Of a DNA stretch of 64,000 bases, positions 12,781 to 26,045 are shown one piece after another. The position numbers and the translations under genes are program-made. Under the pieces are notes generated by a model. That model had not been told where the DNA came from. It saw nothing but the letters and a program-made list of their open reading frames with translations, and ran no database searches. Within the stretch, counting starts at the first letter, position 1. The number at the start of each line of letters is the position of its first letter. Source of the stretch: Neocallimastix lanati (nom. inval.) (Eukaryota; Neocallimastigomycota; Neocallimastigomycetes; Neocallimastigales; Neocallimastigaceae); assembly GCA_016946835.1 (NCBI GenBank), contig JACVTC010000023.1:429001-493000 (forward strand). The letters are read 5' to 3'.

Positions 12781-13444
12781 TATTACCAAAAAAAAAAAAA
12801 AAAGTTTTTTATTGTGTAAAATAAAATTTTATTTACATATATAATTATAGTTTATATTAGTATATATATATATATATATTCAAGAAATATACTAATTTAA
12901 AAATAATTAGTATATTTCTTAAAAAAAATAAAAATTAATTATAATATATAGGGTAAAAAAAAAAATATATATATATATTATTTATATTTATTTGTTTAAT
13001 TAATATCAACCAAGTTCATAGCTCCCATTCCCGATAATTTATATACAATTTCTTTTTTTTTTTGTTTTTTTTCTATTTGTAATTTTTTTTTTTTTTTTTT
13101 TTTTTTTAATTATTATTTTCTATTCTATATAAATTATACTTGTAAAATAAAATTATTCATGAATAGTTTTATTATTATTATTAAGTATTATTATTTAAAT
13201 TAAAAAGATGGATATATTTCATATTTTATTTTTTTAAAAATAAATTATATTAATTATTTTTTTTATATAAATATATAAAACCTTTATTATGATTATCATT
13301 TTATTTATTTATTAAATTTTTATAATTATAACTATTTTTTTTATTGTTATTTTTATGGAAAAAAACGTCATTGAAAAGTTAAAAAATATATAAACAAGAA
13401 TTTAATAAATAATATAAAATATTATAATTATTATTATTATTATT

Positions 13445-13475
<31 letters not shown>

Positions 13476-14273
13476 TTTTATTTTATAATTACTGCAATAC
13501 ATAAAATCTAAACAAATTTAATGAAAACATAAAAGAAAATAATATATTATTATTGAACTAATAAATTTTTGATTATATAGATAGATAATTATTATGAGAT
13601 AGAATCCAATATTATAGTAATTAATTAGTATTAATAATAATAATAATAATAATAATGCTGATTAATATGTAAGTGTTATCTGATTATTTATTATTGGTAT
13701 TATTATTGGTATTTTTATTAGTATTATTACTATGAATAAAGCATTTTAAAAAAATACAATAATTATTGTTACGTAGTTGTATTATTTTTCATTGGATTTA
13801 GCTTTTTTTTTTAATTGTAAGACTTTTTTTAAAAAATTTATTGTAATAAAGAAAAAAAGATAGTGAAAAAAAAAAATTTTTTTTTTATTGTAAATTTAAA
13901 TAATTGTTGAAAAAAAAAAAAGTTGTATTAAGTAAAGGGAAAGAGTGTCATACAAAATAAAATGAATAAAATAAAATATGATAAAAAAAAATAATAATAA
14001 GTAAATAAAAATATAAAATAATAAAATAATTGAAATAATAATAATTTCAAATAAATTTTTAAAATTAAATTTAAAATATAAATTTAAAGAAATTAAGGAT
14101 TAATTAATTAATTAATTAATTAATTAATTAATTATAATCATATACAGTTGTAATCCTTTTACTCTCAATATGTATATATTTCTTTAATTTTTAATAATAT
14201 CTATAATATTTTTTTATCGTAATTATTGTTAATATTAAATATTTATCATTATGTCTATATTCTATTTCTATGA

Positions 14274-14320
<47 letters not shown>

Positions 14321-14438
14321 TATTATTATTATTATTTATTATTATCATTATTATTATTATTTTTTTTTTAATATTATTATTATATTTTTTTTAATATTAT
14401 TTTTTTTTATTATTTTTTACGATTTTATTTTATTTAAA
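12781..14438. other. A+T-rich intergenic sequence with short repeats
   Basis: Poly-T near 13086-13107 and 13447-13470, a TTAA/ATTA run near 14097-14133, an ATT array at about 14277-14340, and no supported gene. Confidence 0.5.
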
Positions 14439-15251
14439 TCATTTTGGATAGTCCATTTCCCTTTTAATATTTGAAGTGTTAGTATTATTATTTAAAGTAT
14501 CAGGTGAAGGTTTGCTATTGACCCTTTCTAATAAGTTACTTATTTTTATACGATTATTTTCATCTGCAAAAAATGTTTTAATTTGTTCATTTCTAATATT
14601 AGAAAGTATTTTTTCTAAGCGATTACTATCATTTTCTAGTAAGTAACTACAAACGATAGCTAACATTTCTAATTTCCAGTTTTTTCTTTTGTTATATGGT
14701 CCTCTTTTAGTTCCCGTCTTTCTTGGTTTTCTTTCAATATCAACACAAGTATTTTCTATACCTCTCTATATTTTAAAAATAAGGAATTATTATATAATTT
14801 TTTTTATTTTTAATAAAAAAAAATTTTTTTTTTTGTAATATTAAAAGGGTAATAATAATTTTAATAAAAAAAAAAAAAAAAAAAAAAAAATAATAATAAT
14901 AATAATAGTAAAAAAACAAAATAAAATAAAAAAATAAAAATGTTATTATTGAAAATTATCTATATTAATTTAGAATTTATATATATATGTTTTTATTGTA
15001 TATATATACATACTCTAATACATCTTGGACAAGGTCTAGCATTGTCACATTTTTTACATGCTTTCTGACAGTTTACTAAAAGTTATTTATATCAATATTA
15101 TCAATATTGTTTTAAATATTAATATATATTATAAATATTAATATATATTTATATTTATATTTAATATTAAGTATGTAGAATTATATTTACCACATGCAAC
15201 TTTAACTTGAGTTCTTTTTTTCTTAACTACTACTTCAGTTGTAGTTGGCAT
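14439..15251 (-). CDS. Fungal Zn(II)2Cys6 binuclear-cluster transcription factor, 149 aa, three exons
   Basis: Exons on the - strand: 15251-15191, 15075-15014 and 14765-14439. They join in phase with donors GTAAAT and GTATGT. The product starts MPTTTEVVVKKKRTQVKVAC and has the classical C-x2-C-x6-C-x5-C-x2-C-x8-C array (Cys 20, 23, 30, 36, 39, 48). This is followed by the basic linker RKPRKTGTKRGPY typical of the Rds2/Ert1-like group of zinc-cluster regulators in fungi. Known members bind CGG-containing sites as nuclear regulators; the target here is unknown. The protein is short and lacks the large middle-homology region of many family members, but ends in a plausible helical segment (LEMLAIVCSYLLENDSNRLE) with an Asn/Ser-rich tail. 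The cluster is strong evidence for a fungal host. The start is the first ATG before the basic stretch. Confidence 0.85.
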
Positions 15252-15438
15252 TACTTTTTAGTATATAGTATATAGTATATAGTAATTATAATAATAATAA
15301 TAATAGTAATAACTATTATATTAACTTATCAAAAGATAGTATTATTTTTTTTAATTAGTTATTCAAAAGTTACAATATCTTTCTTTTTATTTTATTTTAG
15401 TTAGTTTATATTTTCATTAAAATATAATATATATTTTT

Positions 15439-15470
<32 letters not shown>

Positions 15471-15643
15471 AATATATATTTTTGATTGTTTTTTTTTTTT
15501 TAATTATTTAATGTTTTAGTAAGGTCGCTTTAAAAAAAATATATATATATATAATTTATTTATATTGATAGATATTGAAATGTTCTATTTTTTTTTTTTT
15601 TTTTTTTTTTAGTCTATTTATTAGAGAAACTACTGCTACTTTC

Positions 15644-15678
<35 letters not shown>

Positions 15679-15900
15679 CAGCAAATTATTATTTATCTAA
15701 TAAAAATAAATATTTAAACCTTTAAATTGTAATTATAATTACAATTTATAAAAAGATTTTATGTCTACTAAAAAAAATAAATAAAAAATGAAAAGAACAA
15801 AAATGTTTATTTTAAAATTTTATTACATATCGTTATATACATTTACTGCATTTTTAATATATTTGTTGCATATTCTTTTATATATTTATTATTATTGTAT

Positions 15901-15963
<63 letters not shown>

Positions 15964-17301
15964 TTTTAATCATTTTTTTATTATTCAATTATTCCTCGGT
16001 GGAATTAAGGTATGTAATATGAGTTATATATTAGAATGTAGAGCAATATATTGAATTACAATATCAATATAATAGATTATTAAAATTGTTTAGTTGAAAA
16101 AGAGTGCTTTGATGTAATTATAATAAATGTCTTCAGTAGTTAATTTAATTTAGCATATATTAAAATTGAAAATAATATATGCATAATTTAAATTTTTATT
16201 AAATAATGTAATAAAAAAAAAAAAATTCAATTTTTATGAGTTTAGTATTTAAAGAGTTAAAAAATTATTAAATTTTCTTAATATTATTTATGTTTGTTTT
16301 ATAAATAAATTTATATATAAATATATATATATATTTTTTCTTTTACTTTAGATTTTGGTATATAATAGAGGCTTTCTAAAGCTAAACATGAATTTTTAAA
16401 GATGATTTATTATTTTAATATATATACAATAAAAGTCATTTTAAAATATATTTCTATTACACATAAAAATTATATTCGACTTTTTTTCTTTTTTATTTTT
16501 ATTTTTTCTTTGGATCATAATAAAAACGTCTCACTCAGTTGACGGAGTTTTAATCAGCGAATCAATTACTAGTATTCTATTGGTAAAAATTGATATTATA
16601 ATTAGATTATACAAAGTTTAATAATTAATAGATAAATAAATAAATAAATAAATAAATAATAATTAGTAAATAATAAAAAATTATTAATTTTTATAATTAA
16701 TAAATAATAAATAACATATAATAAATAATAAATAATAAGTAATCAATAATAAAAAAGTATTTATTAATCAATAATGAATAATAAATAATAAAGAATTAAT
16801 AATAAATAAATAATGCTATATTAACATAAATATATGTAATTATATATAAATTATCTAAAATAATCACGTTTTTTAATAATTTTAATTAATTAATAAAGCT
16901 TATTTTAAATATATTATTCTTATATATATGTCTTGAAATTTAAAAATAGAAGATTTAGTTAAGACTAGTATATAAAATGGAAATTTTTCAATTTTTTTTT
17001 TTTTATTTTTTTTTTAAAATAGTTTTTTTTTTTTTTTTTTTTATTTATTTTTATTTCTATTTTTATTTTTATTTTTATTTTTATTTTTATTTTTATTTTT
17101 ATTTTTATTTTTATTTTTATTTTTATTTTTTATTTCTTTCTTTATGTATAAATCATTATTAAAAGTAAAATTGAAGCATAACATTGTATTTTAAAAAAAT
17201 TATTATGATAGATTAAATAATAATTTTTTTTTTTTTTACTAACATAATTATTGCGAACTTTAATCTTTATTTATTTATTCATTTATTAATTACATGAATA
17301 T

Positions 17302-17347
<46 letters not shown>

Positions 17348-17435
17348 ACTCAATTAATAAAAATAAATAAACATCATTTGTTCAATTAGAACATAATTAT
17401 ATTTATAATAGTATTTTATTTAAAACGTTAAAGTG

Positions 17436-17466
<31 letters not shown>

Positions 17467-17572
17467 TATTCAAAAATAAAGTGTATATATAAATTAAAAA
17501 AAAAAAAATATTCAAAAATAAAGTGTATATATAAATTAAAAAAAAAAAATATTCAAAAATAAAGTGTATATA

Positions 17573-17609
<37 letters not shown>
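15252..17609. other. Gene-free A+T-rich stretch with ATTT and TTTTTA arrays
   Basis: Contains poly-T at 15590-15611 and 15646-15676, an ATTT array at 15899-15964, a TTTTTA array at 17041-17130, and poly-A at 17307-17346. Patches near 16340-16420 and 16510-16600 are less repetitive but show no coding or RNA pattern I recognise. Confidence 0.5.
17435..17607. repeat. Short minisatellite, three units of about 41-43 bp
   Basis: The unit TATTCAAAAATAAAGTGTAT followed by ATATAAATT and poly-A is repeated three times (starting near 17467, 17510 and 17550), bracketed by poly-A runs. Confidence 0.85.
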
Positions 17610-17610
<1 letters not shown>

Positions 17611-17930
17611 CATAGGCAACGAACCTCACTTCCAAGAATATAAAATTTTTGTATAAAAGGATTAATTATTCCGGATTAGGGTTTGAATTGACGATCTGAA
17701 AAGAAATGATGGCCTTCTCCTCTGTTCTCTTTCAAGGACATCAGCCCTGTTTAGCCTGTCTTAACTTTCATTTTATAGCGTTGGACACACTACACTCCTT
17801 AGTTAGTTTGCCCTTTATACGCTTATACCCCGTCGAAATAGTCTTGTCGAGAACTTAGCCCTAGGCATAATTTCTGTAAAAGAGAGCAGGAGATTGCATC
17901 AAGAATAGTGTTTTAGAATAATCACCATTT
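17608..17930 (-). mobile_element. Possible SINE-like element (low confidence)
   Basis: A block of distinctly higher G+C in an A+T-rich setting. On the - strand it carries GTTAAGACAGGCTAAACAGG, similar to GTAAGGCAGTCCAGCAGGG in the better SINE at 31.6-32.2 kb and to the older LINE tail near 18.3 kb. On the + strand GGGTTTGAATTGACGATC vaguely resembles a B box. Boundaries are set by the flanking poly-A and poly-T. Alternatively it is another decayed LINE 3' piece. Confidence 0.4.
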
Positions 17931-18068
17931 TTTTTTTTTTTTTTTTTTTTTTTTAGCGGTAGCAAAAATTGTTTCCTCTTTATTAATTAAATAGTTGATA
18001 AAATACATGTAATAAAAATATATATATATATATATATAAAAAATAAAAAAAAAAGATAAAAGAATAAA

Positions 18069-18109
<41 letters not shown>

Positions 18110-18184
18110 TTAAAGAATAAACAAACAAAAAAAAAATAATAAAATATAATAATGATATAATGAATTCTTGTTTCATTTAATTAA

Positions 18185-19629
18185 TATCAGTAAGACTTCA
18201 CAAGGGCACTATTATACTGTGTTTAATAATAACTATTTTTTTTTGACTTCACCATGTTAATCATAATTTTAAGATACGAAATTATGATCTTCATTGGTTG
18301 TGCTAGCCCTGCTGGCCTGTCTTACTTTTTTTTCTTCAGCATTGATGCTCTTGGTAGTAGTAGTATCATTCGATTTGAACCTATTGAACAAAGACCATTG
18401 CTAGCCAATAGCCATAGGTAAAATCGATTAAAGAAGAGCCGCATTAACCAGAATAAGATTTCATCTGTTACTTAAATAGATCCTTCCATTCCCTTGTACT
18501 GTTATTAATACTTCGACCTCCAAGAAGGAAATTAAACACTTTTTCACACACACTAGAATCAACATACACATTATTTTCAATACTATTACTAACATTACTA
18601 ATAATACTATTACTAATATTACTATAACTATTATTACTATTACTATTATTACTGTTACTATTATTACTATTACTATTATTACTGTTGCTATTATCATTAT
18701 TACTAATAACAATCATTTGTTAGGTTGCCACGGTAAAAAGCATTATATAAGTAAAAAAAAAAAAATTTATCATTGACTTTACTACTAATAGGATTTGAAA
18801 AATAGACCATCAATTATCCAATGCTTTACTTTATCCATTGTTTATATTACTTTTACAGCATGGACAAAAAATTAGGACCCCACTTGATCTATTATTTTTT
18901 TTTTTTTTGCAGTTTTAGCCATTCTAGCATCTAATCTATAACGGCTTTTGTGCTCTCAATAGCCAATAAAAACCATATTGAAAGATCAGGATATTCATAA
19001 CAAAGTTTAATAAAATCTGATGTTTCTTTTCGAATCTGTTTTTGTCATAAAAATTCAGCTCTAATAGAATTGATTTTCATATCTCTTTTCCAATAAAAAT
19101 CCTTGATTTCTTTATATCGTTACTACCTCTTTTCTCTAGTTTACGTTTAAGAGTTTTTACTTTCTTTCGTCCATGTATATATTTTTCTAAAATTTGGAAT
19201 ATTCTTAACTAAATAAGAAATAATACAATTTGAATCTTTCCATTTTATCAAAATATTTGACTTTGAGACAAAACACACTTAGCTGACAATGGAGGAATAT
19301 TTAAATCTTTTTGAAATAGAATATACAGTAATTAAAAGATTTGGCTTTGTGTAAACCTGAAATTCATCTTAATCCTTTAATAATTAATTTCTGAGTATTA
19401 TTTTGTTCTCTCTTTATTTGAACCAAGTAAAGATGCAAAGAAGGAGACTTGACTAAGCACGTAAGAATTAATTCTAATCTTCTTAAATGGAATAGGAATT
19501 TTAGAATTTGAAAGAAATTTTACTAATAGAAAAGAGTGTGTTTTGATGTCTTTAGTGTTAAAGTAATTTAATAATAGGGTTCAACGATAAGCTTTTATCA
19601 AATGGTGTGCCTAAATAGGTATAACATTT

Positions 19630-19631
<2 letters not shown>
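18185..19631 (-). pseudogene. Older, decayed LINE (3' part), host of a nested LINE insertion
   Basis: On the - strand, fragments align by eye with the intact LINE at 19632-22022. Reading 5' to 3' they are KCYTYLGTPFDKSL (against NQYTYLGIPFNESL), GFYWLLRAQ (against GFFWIGRIK), the zinc-knuckle start FCPCC, and a later FNFLLGGRS (against VLCLLLGGNA). Numerous stops and frameshifts make it a pseudogene. The segment near 18590-18705 has a trinucleotide expansion reading as repeated NSN. The left limit is approximate. Its 5' continuation is the short piece right of the younger LINE (22023-22068). Confidence 0.75.
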
Positions 19632-19687
<56 letters not shown>

Positions 19688-22022
19688 CTAGGAATAAACT
19701 TTATTTAATAATATTTTTTTTTTAAAAAAATACATGAAGTTTAAATACATGAAATTTTTTTTTTTATATTAATATTAAAAAACTACGTTATGAGATTCGA
19801 GGACGAAAAGGCCTCTAACTCTTCCCATTCATCGAAGATAACTCCATGTGGATGAAAATTATCATTCGAATCTGTATCAGAATTTCTTCTTTGCCTTATC
19901 GTTACGACGTCGACGCTCTTGACAACGGTAGGTCTAACACTATACAAATCGATCATGGTGTAAAAATCACCAATCACAATAGGCATAACGTTAGTAAGGA
20001 ATTCCGCAAGCCCCACAAAATATGAAATCGGGAAAGAAGACTCGTTCGAAGGTGATTGAAAAATATTATTAATATATCGCCTTCTTTCCCCCGAGCCGAT
20101 CTTTAAGATTTCAAATACTGCATTTCCGCCAAGAAGGAGACACAGCACGTAAAAATTGATATTATCATCAAAATCTTCCTCTTTATCATCAGGAATGTTC
20201 AATGATTTCTCATGAACAATAAGAGAAAAATTAATAAAAATTTCATCAACAAAGGGAATGAAATGTTGCCTAAATTCTTCAAATTTAGGACATAAAAGTA
20301 TCCAGTGTGTAAAACTAGGTATGCTGTTACTCTCACCACAACAAGGGCAGTATGTTGGGCAATTTTCTGATACTAGATTACTTTTAACATACGTTTTTAC
20401 ATCAAATTTGAATCCACATTTAATTCGTCCAATCCAAAAAAATCCAAGAGAAAATTGTGAATATTTAAGTGATAGACGTTGAATAAATTTTTTAAAACCA
20501 AATTTAAATTTCTTGTATTTTGTAGATCTGATCGCAGGAGTGCTTGAATAATGAATATTTTCCCAGTAAAACTTCCTTATTTCTCCAGGAAGTTTATTAT
20601 TGTGCTTGTGTACTGCTAAACTCCGTGCTTTTTTCGTCCAAGAATAGTGAGAAAGTGTAGGTATATTTTTGACTAAATGAGAAATAATACAAGAAGAATC
20701 TTTCCACTTTTTAAAGCATCGAATCATCGCCTTAGCACAAAAACTAGCTATAGGAGGTATAGAAAGTTCCTTAGACATATTGTAAATTGAAGTATTGGAG
20801 GTTTTATTTTTAAACCCGAAACTCCAGTACAAACCTCGATTAAAAGCAGTTTGAGCTTTTTCAGTATTCTTTTTATTTGAACCAAGTAAGGGAGCATAAT
20901 AAAGAACTGAGCTAAGGACAAAAGAAACTAGTATACGAGTTTTAAAGTAGAAAGGAACATTCCTATTGGTTAAAAAACTAAAGAAAGAGTTAACTGTAAA
21001 ATTAATTTTACTATTCATCTTAGCAATAATAGGTTTTAAATCCAACGATTCATTAAAAGGTATACCAAGATATGTATATTGATTAGTGCTTGGTATATAG
21101 TTCATACCAAGTCTAAATGTAGGATTTTCATAATGTCTTGAAGGAATAAAATTCTTTGGTTTAACAACTAGTGTAGCGCATTTATTGATTCCAAAGGTCA
21201 TTTCATTTTTAATACCCCAATCATGAGCAATATTCAAAAGGTTTTTAAGTGAAGATTTTGTAGGAGCTAATAATACAATATCATCAGCAAATAATCCACC
21301 ACAACACTTTTTCTTTTCAGTAATCACACCATAACTTTTACATTTATCAAAAATATCATTGATAAATATATTGAATAAAATAGGTGAGAGAGGACACCCT
21401 TGGCGAACACCACGGTGTATTGGAAATTCTTTTGAAAGTTTACCATTAAAGTTTGCACGAGCTTTCGAGGTAAGGTATAGATTAGTAATGAATTGAAGGC
21501 ATTTACCACGAATACCAAGATTATTTAGTTTAGTAAGTATATTGTAAATTGGAACTGAATCATAAGCTTTTTTAAGGTCAAGAAAGGCAAGAAAGGTAAA
21601 TTTATCCTTAAATTTTCTTCTTTGACAAATTTCACGAATGGATACAAATAAACTAATACATTCTTCTTTATTTCTAAAACCAAACTGTTCTGGTCTAATT
21701 ATTCCATTAGAAAAAGCATAGTCCGATATTCTTTTAGTGACAATTTTTGATAGAATTTTTAAACCTACATTGATGAGTGAAATACCACGATAATTATTAC
21801 AATCTGAAAGATCCCCTTTTTTAGGAATAGAAACAATAGAAGCAGAGTTCCATTCATTAGGAAAATCACCATCCCAAATTTTATTAAAAAGTAATAACAG
21901 ACACTTTGCACAATCGGAATAAGTAACCACTTGATTAGAGTCATCCTGAGAAGAATTTCTACTCTCAGAATTAAAAAATGCTTTAAAAAATTCTGTAGGT
22001 ATACCATCAGGACCAGGTGCTT
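19632..22022 (-). mobile_element. Young 5'-truncated non-LTR retrotransposon (LINE) with long poly-A tail
   Basis: The element runs on the - strand from inside its reverse transcriptase domain (KAPGPDGIP at 22022) to a poly-A tail of about 53 bases (poly-T at 19632-19684). It is flanked by the direct repeat TATAACATTTAG at 19620-19631 and 22023-22034 (two further T ambiguous), a target-site duplication of 12-14 bp. It lies inside an older LINE of the same family, interrupting it just before YLGTPF. 5' truncation, a poly-A tail and a variable duplication are the standard signature of target-primed reverse transcription. The unbroken ORF and pure tail suggest recent insertion. Confidence 0.9.
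19783..22022 (-). CDS. LINE reverse transcriptase, 5'-truncated, C-terminal part with zinc knuckle
   Basis: About 746 codons are open from the truncation point to the stop at 19783; there is no genuine start codon, because the 5' half is missing. Motifs in order: KAPGPDGIPTEFFK; LAFLDLKKAYDSVP, with the first catalytic Asp; RQGCPLSPILFNIFIND; FADDIVLLAP, with the catalytic Asp pair; and YTYLGIPF in the thumb region. Near the C-terminus YCPCCGESNSIPSFTHW and LLCPK form a Cys/His zinc knuckle as in many LINE ORF2 proteins. An apurinic-type endonuclease would have preceded the reverse transcriptase, so the copy is dead on arrival. Codon composition is visibly richer in G+C than surrounding DNA. 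Confidence 0.9.
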
Positions 22023-22068
22023 TATAACATTTAGTTATTGGGATGGGTTGACCACAGTTATGGGTTTA
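22023..22068 (-). pseudogene. 5' continuation of the older LINE
   Basis: On the - strand this reads QPIPITKCYT, which joins to YLGTPF left of the younger LINE and aligns with NYIPSTNQYTYLGIPF of the younger copy. It shows that the younger LINE split the older one. The right limit (about 22068) is where the similarity to LINE sequence stops. Confidence 0.65.
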
Positions 22069-22975
22069 ATTACGTTGTACATTATACTACATTTTAAAGT
22101 GTAATATATTTTTATTCAATAATACAATGTAGTGTAACGTAACGTTTAATGATACCAATAATGTTAGAGACTACTATAGAAAATAATTATAAATAACATG
22201 TAAATGACCTATTCTTAAATGAATAAGGACTTTCTAAATGTAATGGCAATAAAATAAATAAACACATAATTAAATATAAATATCATTTCTAATTTTTAAG
22301 TATTAATTATATTTAACTTTTTTTTTTTTTTTTTATTTTTATTATTATTTTTATTTTTTTTTTTTTTTTTATTTTTTTTTTTATTTTTATTTTTATATTT
22401 TTTTTATTTTTTTTTTTTTTTTATTTTTATTTTTATTTTTATTTTTATTTTTATTTTTATTTTTATTTTTATTTTTATATTTATTTTTATTTTTCAGGCT
22501 TTTTATCTATTATATAATATATATATATATTATTTTTAATGAAGGCGATTATCAAAATTTTTTGAAGATGAAATTAATAATACCATGTAATAAAATAATA
22601 TAGAAAAAAAAATTAAAATAAAAAAAAAAAAAAATTAAAATAAAAAAAAAAAAAAATTAAATAACAAAAAAAGAAAAAAAAGTAAAAGAAAAAGAAGAAG
22701 AAAAGAAAAGAAAAAAAGATTAAAATAAAAAATATATAAAAATAAAATGAATAAAAAATGAACAATAATAATTATATTTTTAAAATTTTATACATCTTTT
22801 TTTTTTTTTTTTTTTTTTTCTTTTCTTTTCTTTTATTTTACTTTGTGATTTTTTTTTTCTTTCTTTCTTTTTTTTTTTTTAAATTTTATTTTAATACTTT
22901 ATTTCTTTTCTTTTTTTTTTTTTTTTTTTTTAATGTAAATTTTTTATTAATTTATTTATTAATTTATTTAAATTT

Positions 22976-23015
<40 letters not shown>

Positions 23016-23861
23016 TTTAAACTAATTAAATTATAAAATGAATTTTTTTTTTATGTAAAATAAAAAAATTTTATTTTCTATATCTCTATTATGAATGATA
23101 AAATAAAAGGAATAATGTATTTATATATCATAAATATAAATTAGAAATGTTGATTTTTTTTTTTTTTTTTATTTTTTTAATTTTGGTTTATCTTAAAAAT
23201 ATATATATAATAAAAATAACATTTAATATAATAAAACTTTAAAGAAAATATAATAGTATTTTTTTTTCTTTAATTTAAATTATTTTAAATTAAAAATAAA
23301 ATTACTATTTTTGTTTACATTGGGTATATTTTCCTTTTTTTATTTATTTATTTTTTTTTTAAAAAATTTTTTTTTTCTTGTTTTTATTTTCTCTATTTTC
23401 ATTGTTTTACTATATTATAATTATTATTATTATTTTCTTTATATATTAAAATTTTAATATATATTTCTTTTTCTTATTATATATATATTTTTATTTTTAT
23501 TTAATGTTTTAATATTTTAATTTATTTGTATATTCATGGTTAAATAATATGAAATATATAGAATGGTATTTTTTTTAATGGCTAAATTAATGGTGATTTT
23601 ATATTCTATTTAGTAAAAAATAGTAATGATTTAAATTAAAATGTGAAAAGTGAATAATTTTATCATTATATTATTTATGAGGATAGGGATAAATTAAAAA
23701 ATTATAAAAGAAAAAGAAAAAGAAAAAAGAAAAAAAAAATATTTTTATAAATAGTCTTTTTTTTTCATCTTTTTAAAAATAAAAAACTTGACTCTTTTTT
23801 TTTTCTCTTTTCTTTTCTTTTCTTTTTTTTTCTGGTATTAATTTCTTTTTCCTATTCTTTT
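22069..23861. other. Gene-free A+T-rich stretch
   Basis: Holds TTTTTA arrays at about 22320-22495, oligo-purine runs, and poly-T at 22796-22819, 22910-22931 and 22979-23013. The last 250 bases would include the 3' untranslated region of the SPE2 gene. An imperfect inverted pair near 22070-22145 (TTACGTTGTACATTATACTA against TAGTGTAACGTAACG) may be a small element end. Confidence 0.5.
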
Positions 23862-25786
23862 CTAAATGTAGAGGGCCATATTTTCTGCTTGTAAAGCAAG
23901 ATCTTTCATCATTTTTTCTTCTGATAATTCGTCTTCGGATTGCTTTATTCTCTTTAAGATAATATCATTTCTAGTAAATTGACAGAAAGCTAAATTCCAT
24001 TTATTTAAATCATAAATAATTTTATCCATCTTTTGGTATCCCTTAATATTTTGGGGTACGCAATCACGAATTTGACCAAGAGAACCTTCAGGTTTACGAT
24101 TAAATAAGGTAATAACAAATTGTTCTGGATTGAAAACATTTAAAACCTTATAGATAAGTTCATTATAACTCTTATATTGATTTAATTTATTTCCTAATGG
24201 AAGGTTACATTCAAAACTAGCATAAGAACAAATATCTTCTGGAGTAACATGAACACTGTAATAATGTTCACCAAGTAATGCGTTTGAGGAATAACCACAT
24301 GGATTAAAAACGTAATGATCCATTTGAGCTTGTGGGAAGATGGCTTTTAATCCAGATTGTTCATAGACACGTTCTTCTGTTTTTCCTTTAACATATGTAT
24401 CTCCTCTTTCTTCAATTTCCATTACTTCACGTTTTTCTTCCTCTGTACGCCAGAAGTTGACCATTCGTTTTTGATCTAAGCCACTCATTAAAATTTCTAA
24501 AGTAAAATCATCTTCTGAAATACCATCATTATCATATCTGCTCTTCTTAACTTCTTCCTTAATTAAAGTTTCAATTTCACTGTTGAATTGTTCAAGAGGT
24601 AAATCAGCAATGGAATTAGTGTACTTTAAAACTTTATGATCATAAGGAGTAGCCATATACAAATTCCAATGATCTCTGTTAAGTTTACCAACAACATAGG
24701 CAGAGGTATTAAATTTGCATTCTGGGAAAATCTTTTCTAAAAAATCAACCTTTTAATGTTTTTATTAAATAATAATAATTATTATTAATATTAAATATAA
24801 GTAAAAATAATAATAATAATAATAATAATTAATATTTTATATAAGTAAAAATAATAAAATTATTATTATTATTATTATTAAATATTATATTTTTTTATTT
24901 TTGTTTTATCTTTTTAGAAAAAATTTTTTTGAAAAAAAAAAATAAAATAATAAATAATTACTTCACTATCCCAACTTCTATGTGGACGTTCTTGTCTATC
25001 TGGGAACATAAAACATTTACGAGAGTAAAAGAATGCAGAAATAGTATCTAAGCCACAATATTGCTTGGCAATATCAAGAATTTTTGGAACAGCATTTAAA
25101 AGAGTAGTAGTACCACATGTCTTAATCATGAAACGGTATGGAGAAACAAACATGGAAGATTCACTATTTAATTAATAATCAAAATCATTACAAATTAATT
25201 AATTTATATTATAAATAAGTATATATATAATTTTAAAATTGCTGACATATAAACTTTTCAATTAAAAATAGATATAATTTTTTTTTATTTTATATTTAAT
25301 AAAGGAAGAAATAAGAAATAATATCAAAAAATTCTATATCTACCTTAATAAATAAGCATCTTGAAATTGGTTTGAAGTAACACTTAAAACTTGAGCACGT
25401 ACTATTGTTAACATATCATCCCATACTTCTCTTTTGACAGCTCTTAAACCGTATCCAGTAGTGTTTCCTTCTACTGAATCAAGATCATTTAATTCATCAA
25501 GCTTTTCTTGTGGAGGCTTAAACCAGATTTCAATCAACTTTTCTGGTCCTTCAAAACCAAGTAAAGAAAGTTGTTGATCTGGATTAGCATCAACTGGGGT
25601 GTAGAAAGTTTGGTGATCACTATTATATACAATTATTTTTATATATACATTTGTATTAATATTTAAAATTTATATTTATAATAAATTTCATTTTTTATTT
25701 TCTATTTTAGAATATTTATATTATATATATTTTATAAATGAATATATATTCATTAATTAATACCTTGAATTTTGTTGGAAAGACAT
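23862..25786 (-). CDS. SPE2: S-adenosylmethionine decarboxylase proenzyme, 462 aa, four exons
   Basis: Decarboxylates S-adenosylmethionine to supply aminopropyl groups for spermidine and spermine. Exons on the - strand: 25786-25764, 25619-25344, 25163-24962 and 24749-23862. All junctions are in phase, with donors GTATTA, GTAGAT and GTAATT. The proenzyme cleavage site LLSESSMF spans the exon 2/3 junction: cleavage between Glu101 and Ser102 would leave the pyruvoyl group on Ser102. Fourteen residues on is Cys116 in IKTCGTT, the same spacing as in the human enzyme. The C-terminal half has YSVHVTPEDICSYASFECN with the conserved Ser and His of processing and catalysis. N-terminal LLGFEGPEKLIEIWF is typical of the eukaryotic family. 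The chain is longer than the yeast or human enzyme because of charged insertions (such as RTEEEKREVMEIEERGDTY). It looks functional. Confidence 0.95.
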
Positions 25787-25998
25787 TTTCTTTTGATAAT
25801 ACTATTTTATTTATTGAATATAAAAATATATTAAAAAATTATTAGTATTTTCAATCTTTCTTTCTTTTATTTTTCATTATTCTTATTAAAATTAATATAT
25901 TTAAATACAAAAATTTTTTAATAATATATATTTTTATATTATAGATATAAGAAAAACTGATTTATAGGTTTTTTTTTATTATTCATATGTACAGTATT

Positions 25999-26045
<47 letters not shown>

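Noticed and set aside
20258-20482. 74-codon frame on the + strand
   Set aside because: Antisense of the LINE reverse transcriptase ORF; no independent signal.
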